NCBI GenBank assembly: GCA_015501595.1
Contig: JADNRX010000548.1
Coordinates: 1-34,271 of the forward strand
Origin: Hymenopellis radicata
Taxonomy: Eukaryota; Basidiomycota; Agaricomycetes; Agaricales; Physalacriaceae
Length of the DNA: 34,271 nt
Direction of reading: 5' to 3'
Shown here one piece after another: positions 10,658 through 22,329 of this stretch; within the stretch, counting starts at the first letter, position 1; the number at the start of each line of letters is the position of its first letter. The position numbers and the translations under genes were made by a program. The notes beneath the pieces are model-generated. The model ran no database searches, was not told the origin of the DNA, and worked only from the letters and a program-made list of their open reading frames with translations.

Positions 10658-11254
10658 CTCGTGCCCTGCCAAACGCTTCTGGGAAACGATGTCATCTTTC
10701 ATCCCTACCGCACACTCATGGCGTTGTGTAAAAAGGAATCCGCAACACACGAAAACGAAGAAGCGGAGGCTGGGGAGCTTGGTGTCGGAGTAGATTCTGA
10801 CGACTCGTCCTTACACTTTGATGAAAAGCTAGAAATGTCGGAATCCGCACTCCAGATGGCGTGGTCCATCATCAACGATACATATCGTTCAAACCTCTGT
10901 CTTCCCTACCCTCCCCATCTTATCGCCGTTGCGGCCATATATTTAACACAACTCCTCCATCCACCGTCGAGGGAGATTAATTCAGCCTCATCTCTTTCGA
11001 ATCGGAAGCGAAGCAGCCCCAGCCGCGTCTCGGACACACATCGAGCAGAAGAAATCGCAGGATCCCTTAGCTTCCTTAGCAGACCTGGACGTCTCTCGCC
11101 CGCTAATCGCCACTATATCGCAGGAAATTATGTCCCTGTATGCGTTGTGGGATAGGTATAAAGACGACAACCGTCCCAATGCAACGGTGTCTTCGCGTCC
11201 CTCTCCTCCTAGCAGTTCAAATAAGTCTGGAAGCACTGAGGTCCGTTCAAGATA
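10658..11254 (+). pseudogene. SSN8: 5'-truncated, frameshifted cyclin C fragment (Mediator kinase module)
   Basis: The frame from about 10658 reads FHPYRTLMALCKKE, then an acidic insert, then AWSIINDTYRSNLCLPYPPH and LIAVAAIYL. These match the second half of cyclin C (Srb11/Ssn8; human AWRIVNDTYRTDLCLLYPP), the partner of Cdk8 in the Mediator kinase module. After 10980 the frame must change to continue with EQKKSQDPLASLADLDVSRP and LIATISQEIMSLYALWDRYK, the C-terminal helix of cyclin C; stop near 11254. The shift lies between about 10960 and 11000. The first cyclin fold (about 140 residues) is absent. No introns are needed inside the fragment. It is therefore a broken copy, possibly captured by the neighbouring transposon, because the cell needs one intact copy elsewhere. 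Alternative: an intron hides the frame change. Confidence 0.75.
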
Positions 11255-12489
11255 ACGCCGACGGCCACGTTCTTGGGTGCGCTGATGATGAAGATGAGGG
11301 GGCACAGTGACATCTCGCATCCACCAACTGCACGCCCTGCGGCTGTCAATAAGCTGTTGGAGCAGGCGCAGACTGCTGGTTAGGTGTCGTATTTGCCATT
11401 GTTGAATCACTCACGCTGGCTGACGCGCCTTGAATGAGATCCAGTAGGACTGTCCCAACGCTGTTGCCACCCTGTCTGTGGGAGGTCTCGTATGAATTTC
11501 GCACCCTCGCGCTGGAGATTCTCTTTGGAGCCATTTACTGATTCGGAGGAAAACACTGTCAGTGTGCGCGCGCGTTATGACTACGTACTAATGGACTCGG
11601 CAAGCCAAATACAGCCTTGTTAGCTTCCTACGTATGATAGTATCGTTTCTACATCCGCTGTTTGAATCACGTTAAATACATTCTCAAAATCTTTCCTCGT
11701 CCAGGAAGTGTTGCCGAGTAGACCAGCTAAGTGTACCTTCCGCAAACGTGAATGCCACGAATCACCGTCTGCATCTCGCTCAGTCGAAACTTCTTCCTAC
11801 CCTCCTCCGGAGCCTTTCTCTTTCCTTTCACCTTCTTCGTGGGCCGGTTTCTTAAATCCTCCTGGCTTTCGTCCTCCCTTGTTCGCGCGCGCGCCTTGTC
11901 AATTAGTACAAAAATGAAATACCGGAGAGGCCTAGCATCCTTCGTGGTGAGTCCCACTGGCATGATCACTTTCACATTATGCTTCCCAGTCGCGCCCGGT
12001 AGTTGTAAATCCTGGAGCCATCCCGCGATCTCAAGGTGACGGTTCCTGCGAAGCAATTGGAGAAGAGTGCACGGGGAAGCTGGGGTGCGCCGAGGTTGGT
12101 GTACAGGATAGGTATATTCGTACTGAGCTGCATCAGAGCTGTACTACAATGTCATTTTTGGCATAACGCCGCGGTCGGAATCTTTACGCTCGTCGGGTTC
12201 CAACTCATCGGTTAAATGAGGGCAAGCATGCATTTATCCATCAGCGGTCGACTCAAAAAGTCCTTTCGCCTCTGTGGAGAGCGTAGGCTAGGCCATCGTT
12301 AGAGATATAAAATTTGAGACCATTCAACATAAATAAGATGCGTAGGATCGCTTCTGTAAGCCTGTTTCATCATAACTGCTGCACTTCACTTCCGGCGCAT
12401 CATTTTATTCTCCTTCTGGCAAGAGTGATTCGGGCAACGAACCGACCAGGAGTTCGATGTCCTATCGATTCGTGTTTTCAGCCAACCGA
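11255..12489. other. 1.2-kb stretch with one uncertain ORF
   Basis: No confident gene. A minus-strand frame at 11727-12056 (109 residues) has a plausible amino-acid composition, with a Lys/Arg-rich middle (KKVKGKRKAPEEGRKK), but no motif I recognise. Two further minus frames (10988-11410, 11346-11534) overlap the cyclin fragment or each other and look like shadows. The right part (12100-12489) would be the 3' flank of the tnp2 gene. Confidence 0.35.
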
Positions 12490-15400
12490 TTATAACTGAA
12501 AAAGGTCAACCCTTACCGCCTGACGAGCGACCGGCATTACATTGACGACCTTCTTCTGAATAGAAGGAACAGACACCGGAGTAAGAATGCAGTGATTCAC
12601 GTGTGCGAGAGGTAGAACGTGGTCGGTATCCAAAGAGGCGCTGATGCCGCGATATTCACTATAGAGCAGCCGTCCAGTGACACGCGGCCAACGGCGGAAA
12701 TGGTCAAATCGGGCATCCTCTTCCGTTAGCTCTCGCAGTAGTCGAACGACGACAAAAGTCTGCTTCACTTCGAGGTGAGCAGAATGTCGAATATGTTCAA
12801 ACATCCCGATGATAATACCCACATCGCCCGCACAGGTCGTGACATTTGAGAACGCCTGAGAGCGCTTCCCGGCCGAGTCCGCTCTATAAGTCTTCCCAAG
12901 ATGCTCAGCCTCACGAAGACCCCTGACTCGTGAGGACAGTAAACTTGAGTCACACGAGTGATCGTTGCCTTCAACCCAGCGACGTAGAGCGGCAAATTGC
13001 AACTGGGATAGCTCACGTCCATCTTTCTTCGTTTGCTCATCGTGACCCCTGGCAATATCTAGAGGTGCAGAGGTGAAAGGAGACACTTCTGCCCAAGATC
13101 CTCGATCCTCTGCTGTGAAATGACGATGGAAGGCATTCGCCATTGGCCGTATGTCAGGCGGGAGGTATGCGGGCTGCCAAAGAGTTTGTAGATTTTGTCT
13201 GCGACAGAACGATTTTGTCAAGGTCGATTCTAGTTTGCCTGGAATGAATGGTAATGAGTATTCGTTATATGAAGACTGCCGAAGAGACTGACCGAATTTC
13301 TTATTTGTGTTCAGTCGCTGTAACAACCCATTGTATCGCTCGAACGCGAAACAACGCCAGTGACGAGATGGTCCCCAGCGCCTGAGCTGGTCCCCAAAGT
13401 GAAGCATGAGATGTTGGTAGGGAGTGATCTGAGTGTCGGGATACATTGCAAGTAGGCCACTGAGATATTCTCGGAATCGAGCCTCATACTCTTCGACAAC
13501 TTCGGCAGTGATGGCATCGCTCGTGCCCAAAAGGATGGCATCTATCAAGCAGAGGTAGTTTTGCAACATTTCAAACCTGTGCCGCTCTGCCCCGCTCGAG
13601 CTGTTATTATACCCTCCCCACAGGCGTACCAACGTGAAGGGTAGATGGACGATGCATAGATTTTTCCATTCGTCTGCAGTGAGCTTGCCCCATCGCGTCT
13701 CTCCAGGATGTTGGGTTGTACGACCCATGTACGGCGGCAGAACGCGACGTTTGATATCATTTCGCACTTCCGCTAAGACCGGCTTGCCAAGTACAGCGAA
13801 CATTTTGCGTTTCTTCGATGGCGACGCATTATTTTCGCTGCTGGGCGGCTTTCGAACGCGGTTGTTATTCGTAATATAGCCAAGTTCTCTTCGCTGCATA
13901 TTCAAGTCAGTCGTCAAGAACAACTGATCTAGTGAAAGCAAACTCGCCTTGTTTTGTAGCGCATCGACCAGAGTCCCATGAGCTGCAGATTTGTAATACC
14001 GAAGTTCGTCGTCCCCAATGTGGTCCTTACACAATTGGAGTAGTTCCTCAGTACTCAGCTGAGACAGCTTCTTCTTCTCTCCGTAACGAAAGAGGTACTC
14101 GGGGTCGTCAGTGGACTCTATGCTCGCGTTTGTCGGGACGCCAGTGGGGACAGATGTACTTATAGCAGCAGCAGAAGTACCTTTTGATAGCTGTGAAAAG
14201 AAAGTCAGGGTACTTCCGACGACAATGCTACCGACTGCTAACACACCGATTCTTGGAGAAGCGCAATCAGTTCGTCACGGGCTGTACCTTTGACACGAAT
14301 TCCACGGTCCTTGCAGATGTGAAGTAACACCGACGTGCGGGGGTTTCCCTCGGTAACGTTGTTGGACGATATACAGTGAATGGCGTCGACAATCTCCTCT
14401 GGACGGGGACCAGACGAGCTCAGGATGGAGCACACATCGGGATCTTCCTCCAACATAATGTTCATACCCCAGAGATCTCGAATGTGATGTTGCAAGATGA
14501 TGAGATAGAAACCGTGCATGGCGTCGATAGCAATCATCGTCGTAGTATCCCAGTAAGGTAGGCGTTGCAGCTCCGTCCATCGGACGTGATGGGTTTCAAA
14601 GAGTCGCTTCCTCTCTTGAGTATCAGAAGCGTTGCGCCACGCCTCTGCCATTTCATTATGTTCAACCCTGTTGAATCTCTTATACTTTGTAAGATCAAGG
14701 TTATTGCGGTCTTGGATGGGTTGGTCGCACTCGGTACAGAAGCGAGTCGACGAATGCGACCCGACTCCTGCGAGACGTCGCGCGGCCGGTAGGTCCGAAA
14801 TAATCATGGTCAGAGCGATGCGAATGCGTCGACCATCAGGGAAACGTGGCGTACGACTCAGCCAAAATCCAGTAGTCCAGCACTTTAACAGGTCATCGAC
14901 GAGCGGGCGTAAAACCCCATTGATTTGACCGGAGTCAACAGTGGGTTCAAGAGGTCCCGGTATGATGCCCACAAGGAAGATGTTCTCGGGCCGATAGCGA
15001 AGATGAGGTGGCAGGTTCATGCAAACGAGATATATGGGACCGATGGACACCACCTTCCCAGCAGTCCGATTACCGAACGGGTTCATACCGTCTTGATTGA
15101 TTCCGAAGATCAGACGGCCTTCTGACCCTCCATCCAAAAAGTGCTTTACACCGTCTGGGCCCTTGAATTCGCGAAGGAAGTCTCCATCCCAAATATCCAG
15201 CAAACAGTTCAAGGTCTTCTGCGATAGCGGATTGTCAAGGTACTTCTCCATTCCTGGTCGCGCATACATCCGAGCAACCCAAACCATGATGCTATTGTAA
15301 AGGAACTCGCGAGTCGGCTCCCATTTCTCGTCTGTCAGACGACGGAGCCTCTTATTACAAGGGGATGAATATTTAGTATCTCGTTTGTCGCAGAATTCGG

Positions 15401-16517
15401 GATAGGAAGGTAGAGAGTCCGGTGTGATTAGATAGGTCTCAAAACACCTTGGGCAACAGGAGTAGTGGTGTGGAGGGGAATCTACATCCAGAAAGGAGAA
15501 GACTTGGCGTAGTGTTCCAGGAACGGCATCAGTGAATTCAGAAATCGATTCCTGTGGAAGATTGCCGATCTGAAGAGACTGTTGCATAATCAAGCGTATC
15601 GCAGACAAAAGAAACGCGGTATGAAGGTGGGAGGTTTGCGAAAAAAGGTGGAGGGTAGCTACTGACAGCATCGCGAGAAGGACAATGGGGCGGAAGCCAG
15701 AAGAACGCGGGAAGTAACGTTCTGACGATGTGTGTAAGAAAACTCGAAAGGGTGTAGTTCTTGTTACTCACCAGTAGAGACGAGATCAGGTTCTAGTCTG
15801 TTATTGTATTCGTGGCGTTTGATATGAGACAAACGAGCAAAAGCCTTGCCGAGCTGAACCTCGATATCCTCCAACAACCGCTTATGTAGCGGAAGGGGAC
15901 TGGAATGACCTGCGTGAGCCTGTGCGGCACACTGGACTAGCCAGTATTCAAAGTCCCACAACGCTTTGCTTTTATCTGGGTGCAGTGCCAGTTTGGGATG
16001 ATGGTATGACACATCCCGCGGTAGTTTGCCCCCTTCAGGATTGGGGGGGACTTTGAAAGTAATAGGAGTTCGCTCGAGGACTTTCAGAACTCCAGACCAG
16101 GAAGCTACTTCATCTTGGAGGTGTTGCAAATAGCTTAGCAATGGGTCGCAATCTTTTCCGTTGATGCACGGCATGCTATCCTGAAACCCAGTCAGTGCAA
16201 CGCCGTGTTGAAGAATAAAAGAGCAGACACACCGTCGGTTCAGAGGCTATCTGGTCGGATCGAGTGGCACTGCTCGATTGTATATCTGTAGGCGGCTTAT
16301 CCGTAGATGGCGTATCGTCAACCGAGTTATCGTTCTGCAGATGCAGTGAATTAAAGAGATCCTGCAGGTTGGTAGTAGCCTCAGTGGCTCTTCTCGCCTC
16401 CCTGCGATGATCGTCGAATACTCGTTGGGTAACAAAGCGCCCGCGGACCGACTGATGGGTGTCGGGATGGATCCAAGAATAGTTTCGACATTGAGCGCAT
16501 GGGCAAAGACAGGACAT
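12490..16517 (-). CDS. Full-length tnp2-type (En/Spm, CACTA-like) transposase
   Basis: Cuts and joins the ends of a DNA transposon. Model, read leftwards: exons 16517-16233, 16180-15772, 15721-14247 and 14190-12490, 1289 residues; introns of 52, 50 and 56 bp, all GT-AG and phase-consistent, remove the only in-frame stops. The start MSCLCPCAQCRNY was chosen because Cys-rich N-termini open these proteins. The catalytic core lies in exon 3: INQDGMNPFGN (Asp about 442), TMIISDLPAARRLAG (Asp about 541) and MIAIDAMHGFYL (acidic residue about 631), with CCPRC near 320 and CTEC near 560 as possible zinc ligands. NLPPHLRYRPENIFLVGIIP is the family's hallmark stretch (Pfam Transposase_21/tnp2). Exon 4 carries the DUF4218-like region (PYQHLMLHFGDQLRRWGP). 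No stop or frameshift remains, so the gene may be active. It lies just inside the right inverted repeat. Confidence 0.9.
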
Positions 16518-16597
16518 GATGTGAGAGACGGGGAATAGAAAACAGGTAGAATGTGGGATGTGTATCGAACGCCAAGTTACTGACGTACGAAAGAGCC

Positions 16598-17145
16598 TTT
16601 CAACGCGAACTGGCGTAATAATCAGCAACATTCCTGGACGTTTACGTTGCAAATCGAGGATTCACCGGTTTCAAGATGGAGTCCGTCTAGTCTATATCCT
16701 CCCCTGGCTACTATATCTCGACGAGCAGCTGCGTCGCGTCATGGTCATAATGCAAGTCTTGTCAGTGGTCCATTGCCCCCGCCGGCGCCGCATGTACTAC
16801 AGGAACGCCGACGCAAAGTCAGACGCGTAATGCCCGACACAGAGTCAAGCGCCATCCGAGAAAGCGACGTCCCACGCAGAGTGAGAGTATCGAGATATGA
16901 GACGAAGGCGAGAATCGAGATATTGCCGAATTCGGGTGTGGCCTTAGCCAAACACGAACAGACAGCGTCTGGCTCAAGCTGTGCTCCGACTCTCACTGGT
17001 GGATGTCAGCCTTGGATATGCTCCGGGGCTACTGGTGACTCTGCGTCGCCGCTACTTTACGCGCCCGACTTCAGGACATGCAACGAACACCAGGTTACAC
17101 GGGAAAACGCGGTATGTCTCCTTCCTTTACTTTCTGCGCACCCCC
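16598..17145 (+). repeat. Right copy of the ~545-bp inverted repeat
   Basis: This is the inverted partner of 43-590. It begins about 80 bases upstream of the tnp2 start codon, so it would include that gene's promoter region. The outer edge is at ACCCCCATCC (17136-17145), after which the match ends because the left copy runs into a hAT-like end. A plus frame, 16647-17378, crosses the repeat and its flank, but has no motif. If this is a terminal inverted repeat, its true tip may lie beyond 17145. Confidence 0.85.
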
Positions 17146-17491
17146 ATCCCAGTACGGCTTGCACATTGCAGAAAAAACTAGGCAGACCGCAGCATTGTCG
17201 TCCATCAATGCTAACTGCCTTTGCTCTTAGATTGCTTCCCGGCCATGTACCACTTGATTTTGTATTGTGCCATCGAGACAACGGCACATACAGGCGGCTC
17301 TCCCTCTTCGTCTGTCTTGATATTGCGCTACGTACACAATCCTCGATATCGACTATACTCCCTGTAGACTCTGCTTGACTCACAAATTCCGGCCTGTCCA
17401 CTCATCAGATCCCACTTAGGGCGTCGAACGACGAAGCGCCAACAAGAATTTCGATTTGTGCCACATCTACAAAATACACCTGCTTTTCCTT
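17146..17491. other. Spacer, nothing recognised
   Basis: Unique sequence between the inverted repeat and the 3' end of the small gene at 17492-17928. Overlapping long frames on both strands (16647-17378 plus, 17057-17401 minus) contradict each other and neither shows a domain. No duplicated short target site was found by eye at the repeat edge. Confidence 0.35.
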
Positions 17492-17928
17492 TTAACGACT
17501 ACCTCCCGGCCTACTCAGATGAATTTCATCGCGAAGATCAGCGTTTGTGAGGTATTGATGAATTCTGAGCTTGAGCTGAATGACGGGCAGCGGCTATCAG
17601 CGCCAGAATAATATACTAAGGAAAGAGCACTCACCTCGTTTACGAGGATGAGCAGCTCTTGATCCCTTACTGATGACCTCGTAGCACCTTCAATATGCGC
17701 AGTGTTCATTGAGTCCACCAGCTTGGAAAGTATTAGCGATGTCCTTTTCGGATGATAGCACGGTCTCACTTCATTGAGTTTGGGCAAATAATACCGGATG
17801 GCAGCTATCGCTTGCTGGTGAGCTCGAATGACAGCAACGCCTTCTAAAATAACGTCAATGGTTGAGTTTCCGCTGGAGGGCGCTCTTGCGTCATTAGAAA
17901 TGAGCGTCCAGTCCTCAAATTCCGACAT
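17492..17928 (-). CDS. Small two-exon hypothetical protein, 125 residues
   Basis: I do not recognise it. Exon 1 is 17928-17635 (98 codons, MSEFEDWTLISNDARAPSSG), the intron 17634-17576 starts GTGAGT and ends TTCAG (59 bp), and exon 2 is 17575-17492, ending ADLRDEIHLSRPGGSR. Without splicing the frame would run into a dissimilar tail and the phase-0 join is clean. The product is mostly polar and probably helical, with a hydrophobic stretch at 28-50 (IDVILEGVAVIRAHQQAIAA). No signal peptide or Cys cluster is visible. It stands alone between the inverted repeat and a decayed plus-strand region. Confidence 0.55.
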
Positions 17929-18139
17929 GGAGACGAGGATCGAGATTTATTTGTTCTTGCGCGCCTATTCCCCTTTTAAAAGGATACATATCAGGGTTCG
18001 TTCCAAAACGCCTTTGGAATTCGCTGCTTAGCAGAACAATCAATGTTTAAAGAACGCTGTATCACAAAAGCGGTACCACGTAATGATTAACTTTCAGACT
18101 ACCATCATCTAGACTTCGTCACTGACTCGCACCAACGCT
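17929..18139. other. Upstream region of the small minus-strand gene
   Basis: Contains no convincing frame. A CTTTTAAAAGG palindrome near 17973-17983 sits about 50 bases upstream of the start codon at 17928 and includes a TTTAAAA box that could act as a TATA element for the leftward gene. Confidence 0.35.
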
Positions 18140-18850
18140 CCTACCTCACTGATAGTGTCTACAGTCTCTCATTCGCTGGCCGGTCTTTCCGTTACTATAG
18201 GGTCGTTGTCGTCCGCGAACTGGTCCTTTGAAAGATTCGACTTGATTTCGGCCCGTTCGACGCAGGACTACCCCTGGTCGGAATGGCTATCATATCGGAC
18301 TTATTGGACGGCTACTTCATGGCCTCGACGCTCTCACGCCTCACGACTATCATCATAGACTATTCCGTCAACAAGCAATATCGCTCCAGCGGGCACGCCT
18401 TGAAATCCGAGTCGTTCTAACGATCTCGGTCGCTTCGGATTGATCTATACGATGGTATACACCGTCATCACCGCGTCTGACCAGACTTGTACATGTCCTC
18501 GAACTTGGTGAGTTTTCATTTCTCAATTCAAATCAGTGCAACATTGAATTCCCTTGTCAGCGAATTCCGGCGCCCCAGCAGCCATAACCCAAGCTCTTTC
18601 GACCTATCGACTTTCGCTTTACAGTATCTAACACAGTGCGTGAGCCTTCCGGAATACAGAAAATGTCGCGCTCTTGGTGATATCGAGATCACCGCACATA
18701 GCTGGGGCGGGATAACTATCGGGACGTCGGGTCCGCGATGAGCTGGGATGTGTCGATGCGATGCATCGATACTTTAGACCCAGCCTCACGCGGTTTGCCG
18801 GCTATCGCGCCTCTGTCCGACAGTGAACGATTGGAGTTCTAAGTAAGCTA
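18140..18850 (+). pseudogene. Decayed coding remnant, possibly of a membrane protein
   Basis: The frame 18259-18420 reads GLPLVGMAIISDLLDGYFMA followed by SRLTTIIIDYSVNKQYRSSG, a hydrophobic stretch then a polar tail, which loosely recalls the multi-pass DUF6534 proteins common in mushrooms. A possible intron (18511-18558, GTGAGT to TGTCAG) follows, then a frame with APAAITQALSTYRLSLYSI and an early stop. Frames do not join across the whole region. The DUF6534 link is a guess; it may simply be unrelated decayed sequence. Confidence 0.25.
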
Positions 18851-20243
18851 TTCTTTGTATTGACTATGCACTTGTTAGTAGAACACGCTTTACACGGACG
18901 ACGGCGGGTGAATTTCTGCTTTCGGCGTCTCCTTCGACACCTTTGATCGTTGGATATCGTAACCTCTTTTTCCTGTCGCCATCGTCCTCGCTCTACTCAC
19001 ACCACGTCTGACCACCACCAATTCTGGAACCGGCACGCGACGGTGCCATTCTTGTCAATTCTTCATGCCCAAAAAGGGGATCGGGCGTCTCACGCGTGTC
19101 TCCGAGCGCAACGGTCGCCGTGGCGGGCACAGCATCTCTACTCTGGACCTGAAGAAACCCTTTGATGCGTCTCTGATTCTGAAAGCCTCCACACTAATCA
19201 TAGGTGCGTGATCGAATTTGGCCCCATTCCAAAGAAGTGACACGCGAGGACCCGCAGAGACCCCATCAAACGTCCAAAAGAGCGGAATATCCAACGAGGA
19301 AAGGGTCCACGGACATGAAGGCCAGGAGCAAGAACATGTCGATCGTGTTCAGCTAAATGCGGCAAGTTCACGCTTGTGTATTAGCTTCCTCGTAGCTCAG
19401 AACCTGTTTCTTTGCTCAATCAACGCGTTGGCGCCTTCGGCGCTTCTGGGAATGATAAACCCCTCGATAATCAACTTTGAATTTCGAACAATGGAGCGGT
19501 GGAATTGGACCATCGTTGACTCCCTCGTCGGCCAGGCTTCGATCCGAGTGAAAAGCGCGTTTTTTTCCTCCTTTTTCGCGTTATTTTTGGCTCATTGGAT
19601 GTTAGAGGTTCCACCCCGATGGTCTCCGCCTCAATGATGGTGAGTATTCCGTGTATGGTGCGGCGCTGGTCAACATTCCAATGTTTTGATTCTAGGACGA
19701 GCCGGCCGATGACACTGGCCGCCTTTCTACGGATACTGGGGCGCGCACTTTAACACCGCCCCCTTCACTCTTTGAGAGTAGCCATGATAGTTTCTGGTGG
19801 TCGACATGGTTGAGAGTGGCGAGCTGTGAGTGCGGCGGCGGCGGGAGATAAAGCGAATTCGGCGGAAACAGCGCGCAGTGTATCGTGGCCACGGCCGTTC
19901 TCGAACTGTGCGACGATTCATATCAATACCGCCTTCACCGCGATCATTCAAACACGGATTGAATAATACCCTACGACCAAAGCCGTAGTGGGAGTGAAAA
20001 CAATGGACGATTACATCGGCACACCTTTCCAGCAACAGAAGCTGTTCGGACTGAAAGGGGGCCAAAGCGGAAGTTCCGTGTGTTTGACTGTTGTGCGGTC
20101 GTTGGGTATAAGGATGGCTGAAAAGGCGAAAGGGACCCTTTGTTGATGAAGAAAAACCTTGATGATCGTGCGTTCTCCACAAAGCAGCTGCATCCTCACG
20201 TACTTAAGGCAGGTGGCCTGTCCTGGTCTCTCCATCCACTGAT
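18851..20243. other. 1.4-kb stretch without a confident gene
   Basis: Plus frame 19218-19637 (139 residues) and minus frames 19055-19294 and 19727-20182 are open but have no recognisable motif, and their compositions do not favour either strand. A poly-T tract lies at 19558-19566. The end of this region would be the promoter of the gene that starts at 20244; no clear TATA box. Confidence 0.35.
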
Positions 20244-20807
20244 ATGCCAGCGCATTACACCCTCCACAAACACCCCTCCCACAACAAGCCCTACTCTAAT
20301 GGCGCAGCTAGGGCAGGCGCTAGGGACTTGGATAATTCTTCCGTCATCAATAAAGCGCTACTCTCTGACTCGGAGAACAAGGCACCGTTCCGCTTCTCTC
20401 TCCTTTGTATATCCGTAGATTTACCAGACTTCGTACAGGTCACGGCAAAGAAAGACCTCAGGCTGAAGGTATTGGCCGCTGAGCTTTGCTGCGTACGTTT
20501 GAAGCCTCTTCCACCGATAGGTGCTAGCATTCGGAAACCTCACATCGCTTTCCCCAGCTGCGACAAGCATACATTGCAGTCCTTGAGGAACGAAAAACTC
20601 TCCAGAATTCGTATCGAAAGCTGCAAGAGGAAAAAGATGCAGTAGACCAGACGCTGTTGAAGTACACACAATCATTTCGTGAGGTGTGTTCTTTTATTAA
20701 GCGCTGTTCTGTTCAGCACTGATATTGCGGTTAAACACCAGTTCCAGGAGTTATTGGAAGCCGCCCCGGCGTGGCTGCGCGAGGGCTGTGATGCCTCTCG
20801 CACTTAG
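20244..20807 (+). CDS. Three-exon coiled-coil protein of unknown function, 148 residues
   Basis: Not recognised. Exons 20244-20468, 20528-20683 and 20742-20807 each contain a whole number of codons (75, 52, 22), and both introns (59 and 58 bp) are GT-AG. The N-terminus is His/Asn/Ser-rich (MPAHYTLHKHPSHNKPYSNG), the middle has VDLPDFVQVTAKKDLRLK, and residues 85-130 form a likely coiled coil (QLRQAYIAVLEERKTLQNSY then RKLQEEKDAVDQTLLKYTQS). The last exon encodes FQELLEAAPAWLREGCDASR. The clean splicing makes a real gene likely. It could interact with itself or another protein through the coil; nothing indicates an enzyme. Confidence 0.6.
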
Positions 20808-21400
20808 CGGTTATGTCCTCTCACGCCAATGCAGTACTGACGACGCGTAAAAAGCCGTTGAACGAGGACTGCGGCGTGCATACAATAGCTTCTGTACATC
20901 TCCAATACATTGCTTATTCAATCACCAAAGAGATACGAGAGCGTCGAGCAGCTGAGTCAAATTCAGGTTACGGTACAATGCGCGTGCCATTGTTACCAAC
21001 CCGTCTACGCGTTTTCTCATCGCTGTGCGCAGATGTTTCTTCGCGAGCACTTTCCTGTTCAGCTTTAACTCGTTGTTATGCGGCCCCACGCGTGGATTTC
21101 AGGAGACCTGCTTTTCGCCATCCTCGGGCGAACGGACCTGTTTGGCTGTGTTCTGTTTACCATGCTCGATGCCGCATTTACCAAGGTACGTGATGTCGCT
21201 CGTGTCCGCCCTCAGCAGGCTTATCCAACGAATAATCATACAACTTGAATGGCCGCCAGTGACCGCCGTCGTCCGAAGCTCGTCGAGACAATACAAGGGC
21301 TGCTCAAGGTTTTCAAGATCGACGAGCAGCCATGTAAGCAAGCGCATTGAGAAATTTAGGAAAAACCACTGACGATGAGGATAGATATGCGTAATATATA
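20808..21400 (+). other. Possible coding exons, unresolved
   Basis: Several plus-strand stretches look coding: HTIASVHLQYIAYSITKEIRE (about 20877-20940), LLFAILGRTDLFGCVLFTML followed by DAAFTK and a GTACGT donor (about 21110-21186), and RRRPKLVETIQGLLKVFKID before a GTAAGC donor (about 21264-21332). They lie in different frames and I could not join all of them in phase. They may be exons of one gene following 20807 or remnants of a decayed one. No family recognised. Confidence 0.3.
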
Positions 21401-22329
21401 ACCCTCCGTGGCGCGCGCGCCGCCTACATCGCCGACGCTGTCGGTGTCATGGCATTGGTTCGTCCAGCGGCAGTGGTGCTGGCCGTGCAGCCGAAAGTAG
21501 CTTAATCGATTTATATAAGACGTTTCTAATTCAAACGCTGCAAGAGCAAGGAAGCCCTAATAAGGGCCGTAAGAGGCTCTACTTAGATATGGCTTAACTG
21601 GTAAGTCGTTCCCGCTCCACTCATCCCCATGATTTGTATTCTGACCATCGTTGCAAGCTCCCTCAAACCTTTTCCCTGGCCGGCGGGTCGTTCCAGCTGG
21701 AGGTCCCTCAGAAACGTCGGCAAGGTGGCCGATGTCTCCATGCCGGGAGGTTGCTGCCGGCAAAGAACAGCCTGTTGAACGCATGGACTTGTGGTTTCCT
21801 CAGTGCTGAATGCGCTGATTCACTTTTCAACCGTATTCCAGCTCGATTCCGCAAGGTCAGAAGCCTGCCGATGCAGTCTACGCCAATCGCTGTGGAGGAC
21901 TGGCTTACTTTCCTCCATCGCGGAGAAGCAACCGTACTAGTAAGTCATCTCGTATGATTCAGAATAACCTAATAACAGGCCTTCCAGGTGCTCAAGTAAG
22001 CATGTTTAATCTAATAGTAATATTGACAGAAGGTGCACCAGTGTGAACTCAATCCTTCTTCCTTCAAGTGTATCGGTACTAAAGATTTGGTAAAGATGAG
22101 GTGGGTATAACAAGAGATGAGAAAATTTGAGAGCAAGCAGGCTAACACGACAACCTAACCCATCCGTATCACCAATGTCACTAGATTCATGGGTGAAAGC
22201 CCACAGTCCCGTCTTGGTGGCCGAGAAGGAACCGTTGATGTTTATGTCTCTGGAACAACTCAATACTAGACGCACTTGTCTCCTCTTCGAGTACACAGGC
22301 CAAAAATACGTTTTGTGCCAAATAGCCTA
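21401..22329. other. Stretch without a confident gene
   Basis: A GC-only run GGCGCGCGCGCC (about 21411-21422) is followed by unique sequence. Plus frame 21634-21957 and minus frame 22006-22296 are open but unsupported. Nothing else of note before the palindrome-rich block at 22330. Confidence 0.3.

Noticed and set aside
12490..17145. Classic CACTA tips for the tnp2 element
   Set aside because: CACTA strings occur (for example in the satellite and near 9901 and 11110) but no pair in inverted orientation with a 2-3 bp duplication was found around the transposase.
16647..17378. 243-codon plus-strand ORF across the right inverted repeat
   Set aside because: It crosses the repeat boundary, has no domain, and the counterpart in the left copy has indels that change the frame; probably chance openness of GC-rich DNA.
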